64,000 bases of DNA, taken from the IMG/VR virus record IMGVR_UViG_3300012920_000022, positions 62,001-126,000 of that record; one strand, written 5' to 3'. The position numbers and the translations under genes are program-made. Below the pieces are notes generated by a model that searched no databases, was not told where the DNA came from, and was given only the letters and a program-made list of their open reading frames with translations. Shown here one piece after another: positions 37,770 through 45,659 of the stretch. Every line of letters starts with the position of its first letter. Position 1 is the stretch's first letter. Source of the DNA: a virus.

Positions 37770-38116
37770 TGGATGATAAACCTAATATTATATGCCTATG
37801 TGGATCTACTAAATTTAAGCACTACTTTGGTTTGATAAATAGAAAATTTACGTTAGAGGGATACATAGTATTACTGCCTGGGGTATATCCCCATTCAGAC
37901 GGCATCAATATATCTGATGATGCTAAAATAAAACTTGATGAATTACATAAAAGAAAAATAGACATGTCAGATCAAATATTTGTAATTGATCCTGATGGAT
38001 ATATTGGTAATTCCACTCAAAGTGAGATTGACTATGCAAAGAATAAAAATAAACCAATCACATACTTATCTTGCATGGATTTAAAACTTGAATTTAAAAC
38101 TAAAAAATCAACATGA
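37766..38116 (+). CDS. Nucleoside 2-deoxyribosyltransferase-like protein (116 aa)
   Basis: Opens with a Rossmann-like strand and loop IICLCGSTKFKHYF, then DDAKIKLDELHKRKIDMSDQIFVIDPDGYIGNSTQSEIDYAKNKNKPI. These fit the small DUF4406/nucleoside 2-deoxyribosyltransferase-like family (Asp and Glu near the C-terminus, G-x-S-T near the start). Activity not proven. ATGATG at 37766 overlaps the stop of the previous gene. Confidence 0.75.
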   Translation: MMDDKPNIICLCGSTKFKHYFGLINRKFTLEGYIVLLPGVYPHSDGINISDDAKIKLDELHKRKIDMSDQIFVIDPDGYIGNSTQSEIDYAKNKNKPITYLSCMDLKLEFKTKKST

Positions 38117-38820
38117 AAAGAAAGATATTTTTTGATACAGAATTTATAGAAACCAATGGTGTATTTTTTGATAATATGGGTAACAAAGTTATACTACCCA
38201 TATTAGAACTCATATCTATAGGTATGATAGATCAAAATGGTAAAGAATATTATGCAGTATCCAAAGATTTTGATTATAACAGAGCATATAATGATAACTG
38301 GATAAGGGAAAATGTGCTTATTAATTTGTTCCCCCAATCATATATTGATAAAGATTTGTTAAACAAATATGGAAAGTGTAATGCTAATATAGCAGATGAT
38401 ATAAAAGATTATATATATGAACCAATATTATGTGATAAATGCAATTCTCATATGACCTATTTTGAACAAACATATTGGTGTGAAGATAATAATTGTGGTA
38501 ACTGTAAAGATTTAGATGATGTGGAATTCAATATAGAATTTTTGGCATACTGTGGAGCCACAGATTTTACTAATTTATATAGAATATTTGATACCAAGTT
38601 ACTCAATATTCCCAAACATTTTCCTTGGTATTTTACTGATATTAGATATCTGGTTGATAAACATTGTGATGATCATGGTATTACCAGAAAGCAGTTAAAA
38701 AATCATCATATGTATCCTAAAAATAATAAAGAACATAATGCTCTTGATGATGCCATATGGAATAAAAAATTATGTGATTTATTACAAATATTAGATGATT
38801 ATGGTAACAAGAGTAAATAG
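38113..38820 (+). CDS. DEDD-type 3'-5' exoribonuclease with inserted zinc motif (235 aa)
   Basis: Acidic motif I is KIFFDTEFIE (residues 4-13). ELISIGMI and KEYYAVSKDFDYNRAYNDNWIRENV follow, and the C-terminal part has HNALDDA, which fits the DEDDh/RNase AS-like exonuclease family. In the middle lies a four-Cys set (CDKC ... CEDNNC.NC, about residues 114-136), a zinc ribbon not usual in the family. RNA turnover after infection is a plausible role (inference). Confidence 0.8.
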   Translation: MKRKIFFDTEFIETNGVFFDNMGNKVILPILELISIGMIDQNGKEYYAVSKDFDYNRAYNDNWIRENVLINLFPQSYIDKDLLNKYGKCNANIADDIKDYIYEPILCDKCNSHMTYFEQTYWCEDNNCGNCKDLDDVEFNIEFLAYCGATDFTNLYRIFDTKLLNIPKHFPWYFTDIRYLVDKHCDDHGITRKQLKNHHMYPKNNKEHNALDDAIWNKKLCDLLQILDDYGNKSK

Positions 38821-39181
38821 ATTTGATATTGAAGACATGATTATAGAGGGTAACCGTCTATACACACATGGGTATATGTTAGATGGAAGAAAAATCATAT
38901 ATGAAATTGGCATGTATTATGATAAGTACTATGACTTGCCATCAAACATGAATCTAGATAGTATGGATTCATATGTTAAAATACCAGATCTTAAATGTTT
39001 TCAGACAACAAAGCTTGACAACAAAAATATCATCAGAGAATTAAATGAGGATGGCATGGTGGAATTAATAAAGTATATCAAAGGGTTTATCAAAATCAAT
39101 GATAATTTTGATCACATAGATTCTTTTATAAAAAGGTTAATTGGTGAAGAAGTATATGACACTATATATGGAGTAGTATGA
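38795..39181 (+). CDS. Hypothetical protein (128 aa)
   Basis: Overlaps the exonuclease gene by 26 bp (or 20 bp from the alternative Met at 38801). Includes DIEDMIIEGNRLYTHGYMLDGRKIIYEIGMYYDKYYD. Its TGA falls in the operator of promoter copy 7. Unrecognised. Confidence 0.6.
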   Translation: MIMVTRVNRFDIEDMIIEGNRLYTHGYMLDGRKIIYEIGMYYDKYYDLPSNMNLDSMDSYVKIPDLKCFQTTKLDNKNIIRELNEDGMVELIKYIKGFIKINDNFDHIDSFIKRLIGEEVYDTIYGVV

Positions 39182-39219
39182 CAAAATGTCATCAAAATAA
39201 ATTTGGCACGATTTTTGTA
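39178..39219 (+). promoter_or_regulatory. Early-type promoter module, copy 7
   Basis: Operator ATGACA-AAA-TGTCAT (39178-39192) then TGGCACGATTTTTGTA (39204-39219), spacing 13. The 59 nt from TGGCACG to the ATG at 39263 differ by one base from copies 4 and 6. Overlaps the end of the upstream gene. Confidence 0.78.
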
Positions 39220-39262
39220 ATATTTTGTGTAAAGATTTTTTAACTTATAAATTATTAATATC

Positions 39263-39772
39263 ATGAGACAAATTATCATAACACAGACTGACATAGCAAA
39301 TAAAAATCAGCTTAAGAAGGCTTGCCAAAAATTAATTGATGATGAAAGACTGTCATTTAAGGGCAAAGAGCCTGAAGATATGAGACCTATCATTACCGAA
39401 ATATTAGCTGAACTCAACATATGGGAGACATCATTGGAATCCTCTGTTAATAAGGTTATATCTCACATATTCACTGATAGCAGAAGCAGCATGCCAAAGC
39501 ATAGTGATGGTACATCTATTGTGGTTAATGCCGTAGTAGACTCATTTGATTTTAATGAGGAGATTCCAACTACTACTAATGGTGTTGATGAAATAACCAT
39601 TTCAGTGGATGAATGTAAGAAAAAATACCAAAAAACATTAAGCACAATACCCACCAGAGCTGATAAAATAAGATTTTTGATCAGAAATGTTGGATATAAG
39701 CCATCATTTATAAGGGATGTGTTGGGTATGAAAAATTCAGTCCAAATTGTATCAATAAGAAAAAAGATGTGA
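39263..39772 (+). CDS. Helix-turn-helix regulator (169 aa), second of a pair
   Basis: The C-terminal ~40 residues (TRADKIRFLIRNVGYKPSFIRDVLGMKNSVQIVSIRKKM) look like a helix-turn-helix; the R-x-D-K-I-R-F-L-I pattern matches R-x-x-x-I-R-E-L-L in the 34211 protein. The N-terminal part includes ITQTDIANKNQLKKACQKLIDDERLSFKG. First gene of the operon from promoter copy 7, which suggests autoregulation. Target site inferred. Confidence 0.75.
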   Translation: MRQIIITQTDIANKNQLKKACQKLIDDERLSFKGKEPEDMRPIITEILAELNIWETSLESSVNKVISHIFTDSRSSMPKHSDGTSIVVNAVVDSFDFNEEIPTTTNGVDEITISVDECKKKYQKTLSTIPTRADKIRFLIRNVGYKPSFIRDVLGMKNSVQIVSIRKKM

Positions 39773-39774
39773 AT

Positions 39775-40623
39775 ATGGGAAAATTGAAAAAAATATTAGA
39801 TGAATCCTTTGGCAAGTTGCCATATGTCATTTACCGCAAAATTCAACAGTTAGAAAGCGATATTAATGGGGGACATTATAGATATCTCCCATTATCTATA
39901 CCTGAGATTTCAGATGCAGAGGTAGAAAAATTAATTCAATTCATTAACACTGATATTGATGAAATCTCAGGTTATCAAACCATATTTAATCCTGGTGATT
40001 TGGTGATTGATAAATTTACTAATGTTAAAGGAGTCATTAAAGATATTAATCCTAATAGTTCTCTATATCGCATTATCATGGAAGATAATCCAACAAAGTT
40101 ATCCCATAATAGTGCTGATAATCTGGAATTTATATCCACCATGGATGAATTATCACCCACCAATTTATCATTAAAGTTAATAAAAATATATGTCACTAAC
40201 TTTTTTAATATAACTATATTGGAAAATAATGAAATACAATATGGATTAGAGAAGTATGATTATGTGGGTAATTTTGAAGTGGTTACTGAGAAAATGATTT
40301 TATATAAGTGTATTGGTATACTGGAAAATGTGAATGGTATACCAATACACTTATATAAAATCTTTGAAGATTTTTTGACTAATACTTTGATTTATTCATG
40401 TTTTGATAACATAAATCAAAGTATTAGTCAACTTATTCTTGTTAATAAGGTGATTTTACATAATGCTAATGCTATGGAGATTGTATATGGAGGCAATATA
40501 AACATAAATGATCTATATAGTAAATGTACTACCATAATTAGTGAATCAGTTGGTGAACACATAGAATCTAATTTAGTTAATAATTATGGGAATTCTATAA
40601 CAATACTTTTAAATTTCAATTAA
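39775..40623 (+). CDS. Hypothetical protein (282 aa)
   Basis: ATG at 39775 follows the regulator gene. Residues ~45-95 hold IFNPGDLVIDKFTNVKGVIKDINPNSSLYRIIMEDN, an SH3/KOW-like segment. Two long perfect inverted repeats (26-bp arms at 40296-40362; 21-bp arms at 40375-40431) lie in its 3' part. Not recognised. Confidence 0.65.
   Translation: MGKLKKILDESFGKLPYVIYRKIQQLESDINGGHYRYLPLSIPEISDAEVEKLIQFINTDIDEISGYQTIFNPGDLVIDKFTNVKGVIKDINPNSSLYRIIMEDNPTKLSHNSADNLEFISTMDELSPTNLSLKLIKIYVTNFFNITILENNEIQYGLEKYDYVGNFEVVTEKMILYKCIGILENVNGIPIHLYKIFEDFLTNTLIYSCFDNINQSISQLILVNKVILHNANAMEIVYGGNININDLYSKCTTIISESVGEHIESNLVNNYGNSITILLNFN
40296..40362. repeat. Perfect 26-bp inverted repeat
   Basis: The arm at 40296-40321 is the exact reverse complement of 40337-40362; loop 15 nt. 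Within the 39775-40623 gene. Confidence 0.92.
40375..40431. repeat. Perfect 21-bp inverted repeat
   Basis: The arm at 40375-40395 is the exact reverse complement of 40411-40431; loop 15 nt. Adjacent to the 26-bp repeat. Confidence 0.92.
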
Positions 40624-40624
40624 T

Positions 40625-40825
40625 ATGAGAAAGCTATTTTACTTAGTTGATAATAAAAAATCACATTGTAAGTCATTAATAGGAATTAATGAGGGATATT
40701 CTATAATAAGATATGACAAGCTAGATCATATCAATACAGTTGTAGTTGATTACGCAGATGCTTACAACAAAAATCATGCAAAATACCTTTTTAAATTATC
40801 AGATTCTAATATAAACATAATTTAA
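40625..40825 (+). CDS. Small hypothetical protein (66 aa), paralog of next gene
   Basis: RKLFYLVDNKKSHCKSLIGINEGYSIIRYDK and DYADAYNKNHAKY; the next gene has IKMYCLVDNQNSNPPIVSNDTQYSVISREQ and DFTYATNHDIAKN. The two are clear paralogs. In a tightly spaced operon; function unknown. Confidence 0.65.
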   Translation: MRKLFYLVDNKKSHCKSLIGINEGYSIIRYDKLDHINTVVVDYADAYNKNHAKYLFKLSDSNINII

Positions 40826-40827
40826 TT

Positions 40828-41037
40828 ATGGCAAATAATATCAAAATGTATTGTTTAGTTGATAATCAAAATTCAAATCCACCAATAGTCTCCAATGACA
40901 CACAATATTCAGTAATATCACGTGAACAAACCCAAAATCACGAAGGCATATGTATAGTAGATTTTACATATGCTACTAATCATGATATTGCTAAAAATAA
41001 ACTCAGATCAGATCATCCTAAAAAGAATATAATATAA
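40828..41037 (+). CDS. Small hypothetical protein (69 aa), paralog of preceding gene
   Basis: Shares the YxLVDNxxS opening, the YSxIxR segment and an A-x-A-x-N-x-x-x-A-K ending with the 40625 gene. Overlaps the next ATG by one base. No domain recognised. Confidence 0.65.
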   Translation: MANNIKMYCLVDNQNSNPPIVSNDTQYSVISREQTQNHEGICIVDFTYATNHDIAKNKLRSDHPKKNII

Positions 41038-41405
41038 TGGAAGGTAAAATAACAATAATATATTATCTAGTAGAGGATAAATGGGGTAATAGGGCATCAG
41101 TAGTTTGTGAAGATCCATCGGATGATGTAGAACTATCCGATGGAATTTTTGATAAAGATCACCAGAATTTGTATTCTGGTGATCAAGCGTTTAAATTAAC
41201 TGAATGGTGTATAAACAATGGTTTAAAGCTCAAATCATTGGTTGAATATAAAGATATACACTCATTATTTGATGAAAAGCATAAAAGAATAAAGTATAAT
41301 GATGATGGTACCATTGATATTATTGATGAAAATAGCTTTAATCCAACAGCAAAATATTTCATCAATAATGAATCCGCCAATATATTCTTAAAAAAGTTTA
41401 AATAA
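41037..41405 (+). CDS. Hypothetical protein (122 aa)
   Basis: Opens with TIIYYLVEDKWGNRASVVCEDP, similar to the two preceding small proteins (Y-x-LV(E/D)), then LTEWCINNGLKLKSLVEYKDIHSLFDEKHK. Two inverted repeats with 10- and 12-bp arms lie within (41114-41144; 41157-41184). Unrecognised. Confidence 0.6.
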   Translation: MEGKITIIYYLVEDKWGNRASVVCEDPSDDVELSDGIFDKDHQNLYSGDQAFKLTEWCINNGLKLKSLVEYKDIHSLFDEKHKRIKYNDDGTIDIIDENSFNPTAKYFINNESANIFLKKFK

Positions 41406-41406
41406 T

Positions 41407-41709
41407 ATGACCAACAGAGATTATTTTTCAAATAGAATCGTAATACCTAAATTTAAAGTGTACTATATGGGTTCTAAGAAAAAATTTGTACTCAATGAAT
41501 ATGAATTAACTGAACTTATGTATAGAGTGGCTAATGGTGATGTTGATCATCATAACTTAATGGTAGAAGATGAGGATGGTAATATATCTGAGTTTGATGA
41601 TAGTGGTGTGGTTGAAGGTAATTTCAAAAACGGGTTATCAAGGTATGGTATAATTGCAAATAATCATATGAAAAGAGTTAAAGTTATAAGAAACAAAAAA
41701 CAATTATAG
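41407..41709 (+). CDS. Hypothetical protein (100 aa)
   Basis: Begins MTNRDYFSNRIVIPKFKVYYMGSKKKFVLNEYELTELMYRV; acidic middle (VEDEDGNISEFDDSG) and basic end (RVKVIRNKKQL). The gene is one base from the previous stop. Not recognised. Confidence 0.6.
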   Translation: MTNRDYFSNRIVIPKFKVYYMGSKKKFVLNEYELTELMYRVANGDVDHHNLMVEDEDGNISEFDDSGVVEGNFKNGLSRYGIIANNHMKRVKVIRNKKQL

Positions 41710-41710
41710 T

Positions 41711-42001
41711 ATGACACATCATAATGAAATTTCAGAAATACCAATACCAGATGGATTAAATGAATCATATATATTGGATAACTATTTGGATATAAAAATG
41801 GAATATGATAATCTAATACATCCATACATCATTATTTTACCATTGAATCAAGATGCTGAATTATTAAGAGAATATCTATATAAATATCTATGGAAAGATG
41901 GTATCTTGATCTGGCAAAATATATCAAGATACGGATCACGTGAATTCAATGTATCTTATAATAGTGAAATATATTTGGTAATATTAATTAGTAATGACTG
42001 A
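41711..42001 (+). CDS. Hypothetical protein (96 aa)
   Basis: Begins MTHHNEISEIPIPDGLNESYILDNYLD; contains IIILPLNQDAELLREYLYKYLWKDGILIW and ends LVILISND. Spaced 1 bp after the preceding gene; followed by the tRNA-like element. Not recognised. Confidence 0.6.
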   Translation: MTHHNEISEIPIPDGLNESYILDNYLDIKMEYDNLIHPYIIILPLNQDAELLREYLYKYLWKDGILIWQNISRYGSREFNVSYNSEIYLVILISND

Positions 42002-42010
42002 ATTTTATAT

Positions 42011-42136
42011 GGCACAACATCCACGCCCATAAGCACTCTAACCAACAAAAACATGCGCGGAGAAATATGGGTTTAAACTTGGTGTTAGTGGATGACACAT
42101 TAATTGTGATATTGGGTTCGATTCCCTATTGTGCCA
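42011..42136 (+). other. tRNA-like element with enlarged 5' arm
   Basis: A 7-bp acceptor-like stem (GGCACAA at 42011-42017 with TTGTGCC at 42129-42135) closes a 126-nt region. A T-arm-like TTGGG-TTCGATT-CCCTA lies just before the 3' stem (one mismatch). An arm GACAC-ATTAATT-GTGAT could place UAA at an anticodon. In place of a D-arm there is an enlarged structure with ATCCAC/GTGGAT (42019-42024/42088-42093) and CCCATA/TATGGG (42026-42031/42066-42071). No tRNA-typical AGNTTGGTA D-loop is visible, and no CCA is encoded. It could be a degenerate or intron-bearing tRNA, or a tRNA-like structural RNA. Confidence 0.45.
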
Positions 42137-42158
42137 CAAACCAAATGAATATAATATT

Positions 42159-42455
42159 ATGAATAAACTAATAGGATATTTTGAATGTAATAGTATACTT
42201 ATAAAATTGCTAATATTAGCTATGGTTTTGATTGTTCTAATTATAAGTATGTCATCATATATTGCCAGATCCAGGAACAAAAAGTTCATTAATAATATAA
42301 ATATAGGGGATTTTGTGAAATATAGATCGGAATTAGGGTGGATTAAAGGCAAAGTTATTGATATTAAAGATAATAAATTTAAGGTTAATGTCAGAAGTAT
42401 CTGTACAGATACCACCAGATGGATAAATAAATCTAATTGTAAAAAGCCATGGTAA
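42159..42455 (+). CDS. Small membrane-anchored SH3/KOW-like protein (98 aa)
   Basis: A transmembrane segment lies near residues 13-33 (ILIKLLILAMVLIVLIISM), followed by IGDFVKYRSELGWIKGKVIDIKDNKFKVNVRS, a KOW/SH3-like beta region as in the 36576 gene. Start ATG at 42159, after the tRNA-like element. Function unknown. Confidence 0.6.
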   Translation: MNKLIGYFECNSILIKLLILAMVLIVLIISMSSYIARSRNKKFINNINIGDFVKYRSELGWIKGKVIDIKDNKFKVNVRSICTDTTRWINKSNCKKPW

Positions 42456-42934
42456 AATATAGACTAGAAAGAATCACTATCAATACTACCAAATTATATT
42501 ATACTAGCCCCAAATTATATTATAACCAGTTTAATTCTGCTGGTAATAGATATTCACAAAATAAAATCAGAGGTGGTAGCTGGATACCAATTAATGTAAA
42601 TATATTGGATAAAAATGGTGTTATATTGGCAACCACTAATGTGAATGTAGATAAGTCAGTAGTTAGTCTTGGTAATGATTTTATAATAAAATTGGTAAAT
42701 GTGGGTGATAGGATTAGTGATAATGAGATAGAATCATTTATTAATAAAGATAAAAACCATATATGTGATATGGAAATGTTCATGGATACTATTACTCGCG
42801 TAGTTAAAAATGACAATAATCTAAATAATGAGGAGTTGAATAATGTAAGAAAATTTATTAATATGATGGGTAAATCAAAAAGATTTTCTATTATGGCTCA
42901 TAATTATATAAAAAATCATGAGCGTCATGAATAA
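42449..42934 (+). CDS. Hypothetical protein (161 aa)
   Basis: Begins MVKYRLERITINTTKLYYTSPKLYYNQF; Arg/Asn-rich with GGSWIPINVNILDKNGVIL. Last plus-strand gene of this block; it overlaps by 10 bp the stop of the convergent lyase gene. Unrecognised. Confidence 0.6.
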   Translation: MVKYRLERITINTTKLYYTSPKLYYNQFNSAGNRYSQNKIRGGSWIPINVNILDKNGVILATTNVNVDKSVVSLGNDFIIKLVNVGDRISDNEIESFINKDKNHICDMEMFMDTITRVVKNDNNLNNEELNNVRKFINMMGKSKRFSIMAHNYIKNHERHE

Positions 42935-44271
42935 TATGATAACCCTTGGTAGTTTGATATATCAATGTTATTTTTTATTTCTTCTATGACACCGGATGAT
43001 ATGCCATATTTGTGTAAATTGTCACAGAATTTCATTATATCATCCGGTGTCATATTATTTTTTGCATTAGACCAGTTTTTACATATTTCATATGCATTAA
43101 CAACACCCTCCCTTTTCATTATTGTTTGGATACCCTCCATTAATACTATACTATACTTACTCAATTCTTCTAATATAAATTCCTTGTTAAATGATATTTT
43201 TTTCATACCCTTTAAAATTTTTCTAATGCCCACTATAAAATATCCTAAAGGAACTCCAATATTATCATATAGCACACTGTTTGATAAATCACCATATAAC
43301 CTAGATTTAGTTAATCTTATCTTCATTGAGTTAATAATATAGCTTGACATATTTAGATTACCTTCAGCCAAGTCAAATTCTGATAAATCAGTTTTGTGTG
43401 GCATAGAGGAATCTCCTATGATGGTACTACCTTTTTTTATTATGTACCCCATAAGACCATAAGACCACATATCCATGGATAAATCAACAAGCACTCCATT
43501 AATTTTATTAATGGAATCAATAAAAGATACCAAACCATCATTACTACCAACCTGAGTGGTAAATTTTTCTCTTGGTAAGTCATATTTATATACAAATTCA
43601 TCCATTAATTTATGCCAATCTGCATTAGGTAACGACATGTAGTGTGCATTCAAATTACCAGTTGTGCCACCAAATTTCACATAAACTGTTGATTGTTTGT
43701 ATTCTTTTAAACACCTACATATCCTATCTTTATAAACTCTAAATATTTGTGATATAGTGGTGGGAGTACATGGTTGACCTTGTGACCTGGGTATGAAAAC
43801 TGTTTCATCATATTTATCTATAAATACATCAAATTGGTTAATTATATCATCTGTATATTTTGATATTGTTGGTTTGAAATCATTTATCATAATAGCCATA
43901 GATAATGATGATACATCTTCGGATGATAATCCATAATGTATATAGGATATATTACTATCTATATGTTTTTTAATATATTCATTTATGGCATATATTTGAT
44001 CACCGTATTTTTTAGCTAAATCTATAATAAATTTAGCTGATGACATATCATATTTAATATATAGTTGCTTAATTTCGTTTATCTCACCTATATTGAATGG
44101 TCTGCATGGTGTTTCATCCAGATTACAAATATAGATGAGATAATCGCATGCAACCATTAGTTTATATTTTATGGTTGCATATTCTGAGAAATAATATGAT
44201 AGATCTATTAAATCTTCAAAATACTTACCAGTTAATGGTGATATAGATAATATTTCACTATTAGTTAACAA
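42925..44271 (-). CDS. purB: PurB-like adenylosuccinate lyase superfamily protein with altered active site (448 aa)
   Basis: Aligns along its length with E. coli-type PurB (about 456 aa): YIHYGLSSEDVSSL (family TSEDINN), IPRSQGQPCTP (family RTHGQPATP), GGTTGNLNAHY (family GAVGNYNAH) and the flexible-loop signature GDSSMPHKTDLSEFDLAEGNL. The THGQ histidine, the general acid in PurB, is Gln here (codon CAA), and EPHD is GSND. Other catalytic parts are kept. Normal PurB acts on adenylosuccinate and SAICAR in purine synthesis; this one may be inactive or act on another substrate. TTG start (44271) fits the family N-terminus. It holds an 18-bp inverted repeat (42985-43054). Confidence 0.88.
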   Translation of the reverse strand: MLTNSEILSISPLTGKYFEDLIDLSYYFSEYATIKYKLMVACDYLIYICNLDETPCRPFNIGEINEIKQLYIKYDMSSAKFIIDLAKKYGDQIYAINEYIKKHIDSNISYIHYGLSSEDVSSLSMAIMINDFKPTISKYTDDIINQFDVFIDKYDETVFIPRSQGQPCTPTTISQIFRVYKDRICRCLKEYKQSTVYVKFGGTTGNLNAHYMSLPNADWHKLMDEFVYKYDLPREKFTTQVGSNDGLVSFIDSINKINGVLVDLSMDMWSYGLMGYIIKKGSTIIGDSSMPHKTDLSEFDLAEGNLNMSSYIINSMKIRLTKSRLYGDLSNSVLYDNIGVPLGYFIVGIRKILKGMKKISFNKEFILEELSKYSIVLMEGIQTIMKREGVVNAYEICKNWSNAKNNMTPDDIMKFCDNLHKYGISSGVIEEIKNNIDISNYQGLSYYS

Positions 44272-44275
44272 TTTA

Positions 44276-45019
44276 TTATATTTTTGATTTTAAATTTCTG
44301 ACTCTGCAATATTCCATGATAAAAAACGAATCCACCATATCATTTATTGGTGATTCCACCTTATTTTTAATCACAGTTGGGGTTTCCTGAATTTGAGTTA
44401 TATATATGGATTCATCCTCGTTATTTAAAAAATTGAGCAACGGATCTGATTCATTACCAATATTTTTAAATAAATTTAACATATCAAATTTATTATAATT
44501 ACCTTTTCCAAAATGAGCTTTCACACTTGGTGATGGATAAACTTCAATACCATTTACAGGTTTAAACATATTGATAATATTTAGCTTCATGAATGATGTT
44601 ATTTCCACCAATTGAACCAATGTATCACTTGGTGATCCATATGAATAATGTTCAAATGATATAATAAATTCATCGGTACCAGATAAACCATTTAAATGTG
44701 GTGATATTGCATCACATAAAATATTAGATATCTTATAAGCCCTATCCATTATTTCGGTATGCCACGAATTAATATCTTTTTTTCTTTTGGCGGATGATAT
44801 TGCTGGTGACCTAAAATACATACCATTAATACCGTCATAATTTGTCAAATTTGTCAATAAATCTGATTTACTAATCCAGTCTGCATCATTCTTTAAAGAT
44901 TTAGATTTAGATATAGTTAATAAATTAGTTAGATGATAATATGTTATCTTATCATCTTTACTATCATGAACACATATTGATGTACTATTTACTGAAGCAT
45001 CTATTCCTATGGTTACCAT
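44276..45019 (-). CDS. RuvC-like Holliday-junction resolvase (247 aa)
   Basis: The RNase H-fold start TIGIDASVNSTSICV gives the first Asp (D7). A central strand IISFEHYSYGS gives a Glu, and the C-terminal NDMVDSFFIMEY gives the last acidic pair. This matches phage crossover-junction endonucleases of the RuvC fold. A 4-bp gap separates it from the PurB-like gene. It probably processes recombination intermediates together with the gp46 homologue; resolvase activity is inferred. Confidence 0.72.
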   Translation of the reverse strand: MVTIGIDASVNSTSICVHDSKDDKITYYHLTNLLTISKSKSLKNDADWISKSDLLTNLTNYDGINGMYFRSPAISSAKRKKDINSWHTEIMDRAYKISNILCDAISPHLNGLSGTDEFIISFEHYSYGSPSDTLVQLVEITSFMKLNIINMFKPVNGIEVYPSPSVKAHFGKGNYNKFDMLNLFKNIGNESDPLLNFLNNEDESIYITQIQETPTVIKNKVESPINDMVDSFFIMEYCRVRNLKSKI

Positions 45020-45070
45020 ATGTTATTTTTACGTAACATAAGTGAGCTAAAATAATAAAGTTACATAAAA

Positions 45071-45090
45071 TTAATAAATAATAAATAATA
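45071..45090 (+). promoter_or_regulatory. T4-late-like A/T box before tail tube gene
   Basis: TTAATAAATAATAAATAATA precedes the tail tube start by about 20 bp. It resembles the late TATAAATA element; low-complexity A/T makes this only suggestive. Confidence 0.4.
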
Positions 45091-45107
45091 AAAATATTGA
45101 AAAATCT

Positions 45108-45659
45108 ATGGCATACCATTTCAAAGATTCTAGAACATCCACGTCGCTGGATGAGCCAGTTTATTTAACTAAATTTGTGGCAACTTTTATATTACCACCT
45201 TCACTTAGAGAAAGATATGGGACAGAACTATTAACTGAGCAAATAAAAAGAATAGGAGGGCTAGAGACTAACAAAATGCCAGAAGCAGTTGAGCAAATGT
45301 ATAGATTTCATAAGAGAAGATTTGCTGGATCTGTGGTGGAGACTAATGTTGATTTAGAAATGGAATTTGAAGCCAATGTTGATGAAAATCTAAGGATATA
45401 TCCATATAATATACTAGAAGATTGGAGTAAATTAGTATATGATCCAAACACTGGGTTCCAGACCATCAAAAGAGAATATGCAGGTCAAGTTATTATAGAT
45501 CTACATGATAAAGTTGGGAATATACTAAGAAAATGGTATTTCAAAACTATATTCCCAGTAGTTGGATTGACCGCCATGGAATTGAATTATGGAGAAGAGT
45601 CTATATATGTACCCTCAATAACATATGCAGCTGAAAATTTTGAAGATTTAACCAACTAA
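45108..45659 (+). CDS. T4 gp19-like tail tube protein (183 aa)
   Basis: Contains DENLRIYPYNILEDWSKLVYDPNTGF, then YAGQVIIDLHDKVGNILRKWYFKTIFPV and a C-terminal AAENFEDLTN. This pattern fits the gp19 tail tube family (T4 gp19 is 163 aa), which forms the inner tube of contractile tails. Alone on the plus strand, it diverges from the replication/metabolic cluster and converges with the phosphatase gene (12-bp overlap). Confidence 0.87.
   Translation: MAYHFKDSRTSTSLDEPVYLTKFVATFILPPSLRERYGTELLTEQIKRIGGLETNKMPEAVEQMYRFHKRRFAGSVVETNVDLEMEFEANVDENLRIYPYNILEDWSKLVYDPNTGFQTIKREYAGQVIIDLHDKVGNILRKWYFKTIFPVVGLTAMELNYGEESIYVPSITYAAENFEDLTN

Noticed and set aside
42038-42415. Minus-strand ORF of 125 codons over the tRNA-like element and the 42159 gene
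   Set aside because: It is the complement of the 42159 coding frame and the tRNA-like region; composition (runs of Leu/Ile/Ser) is typical of a shadow frame in A/T-rich DNA.
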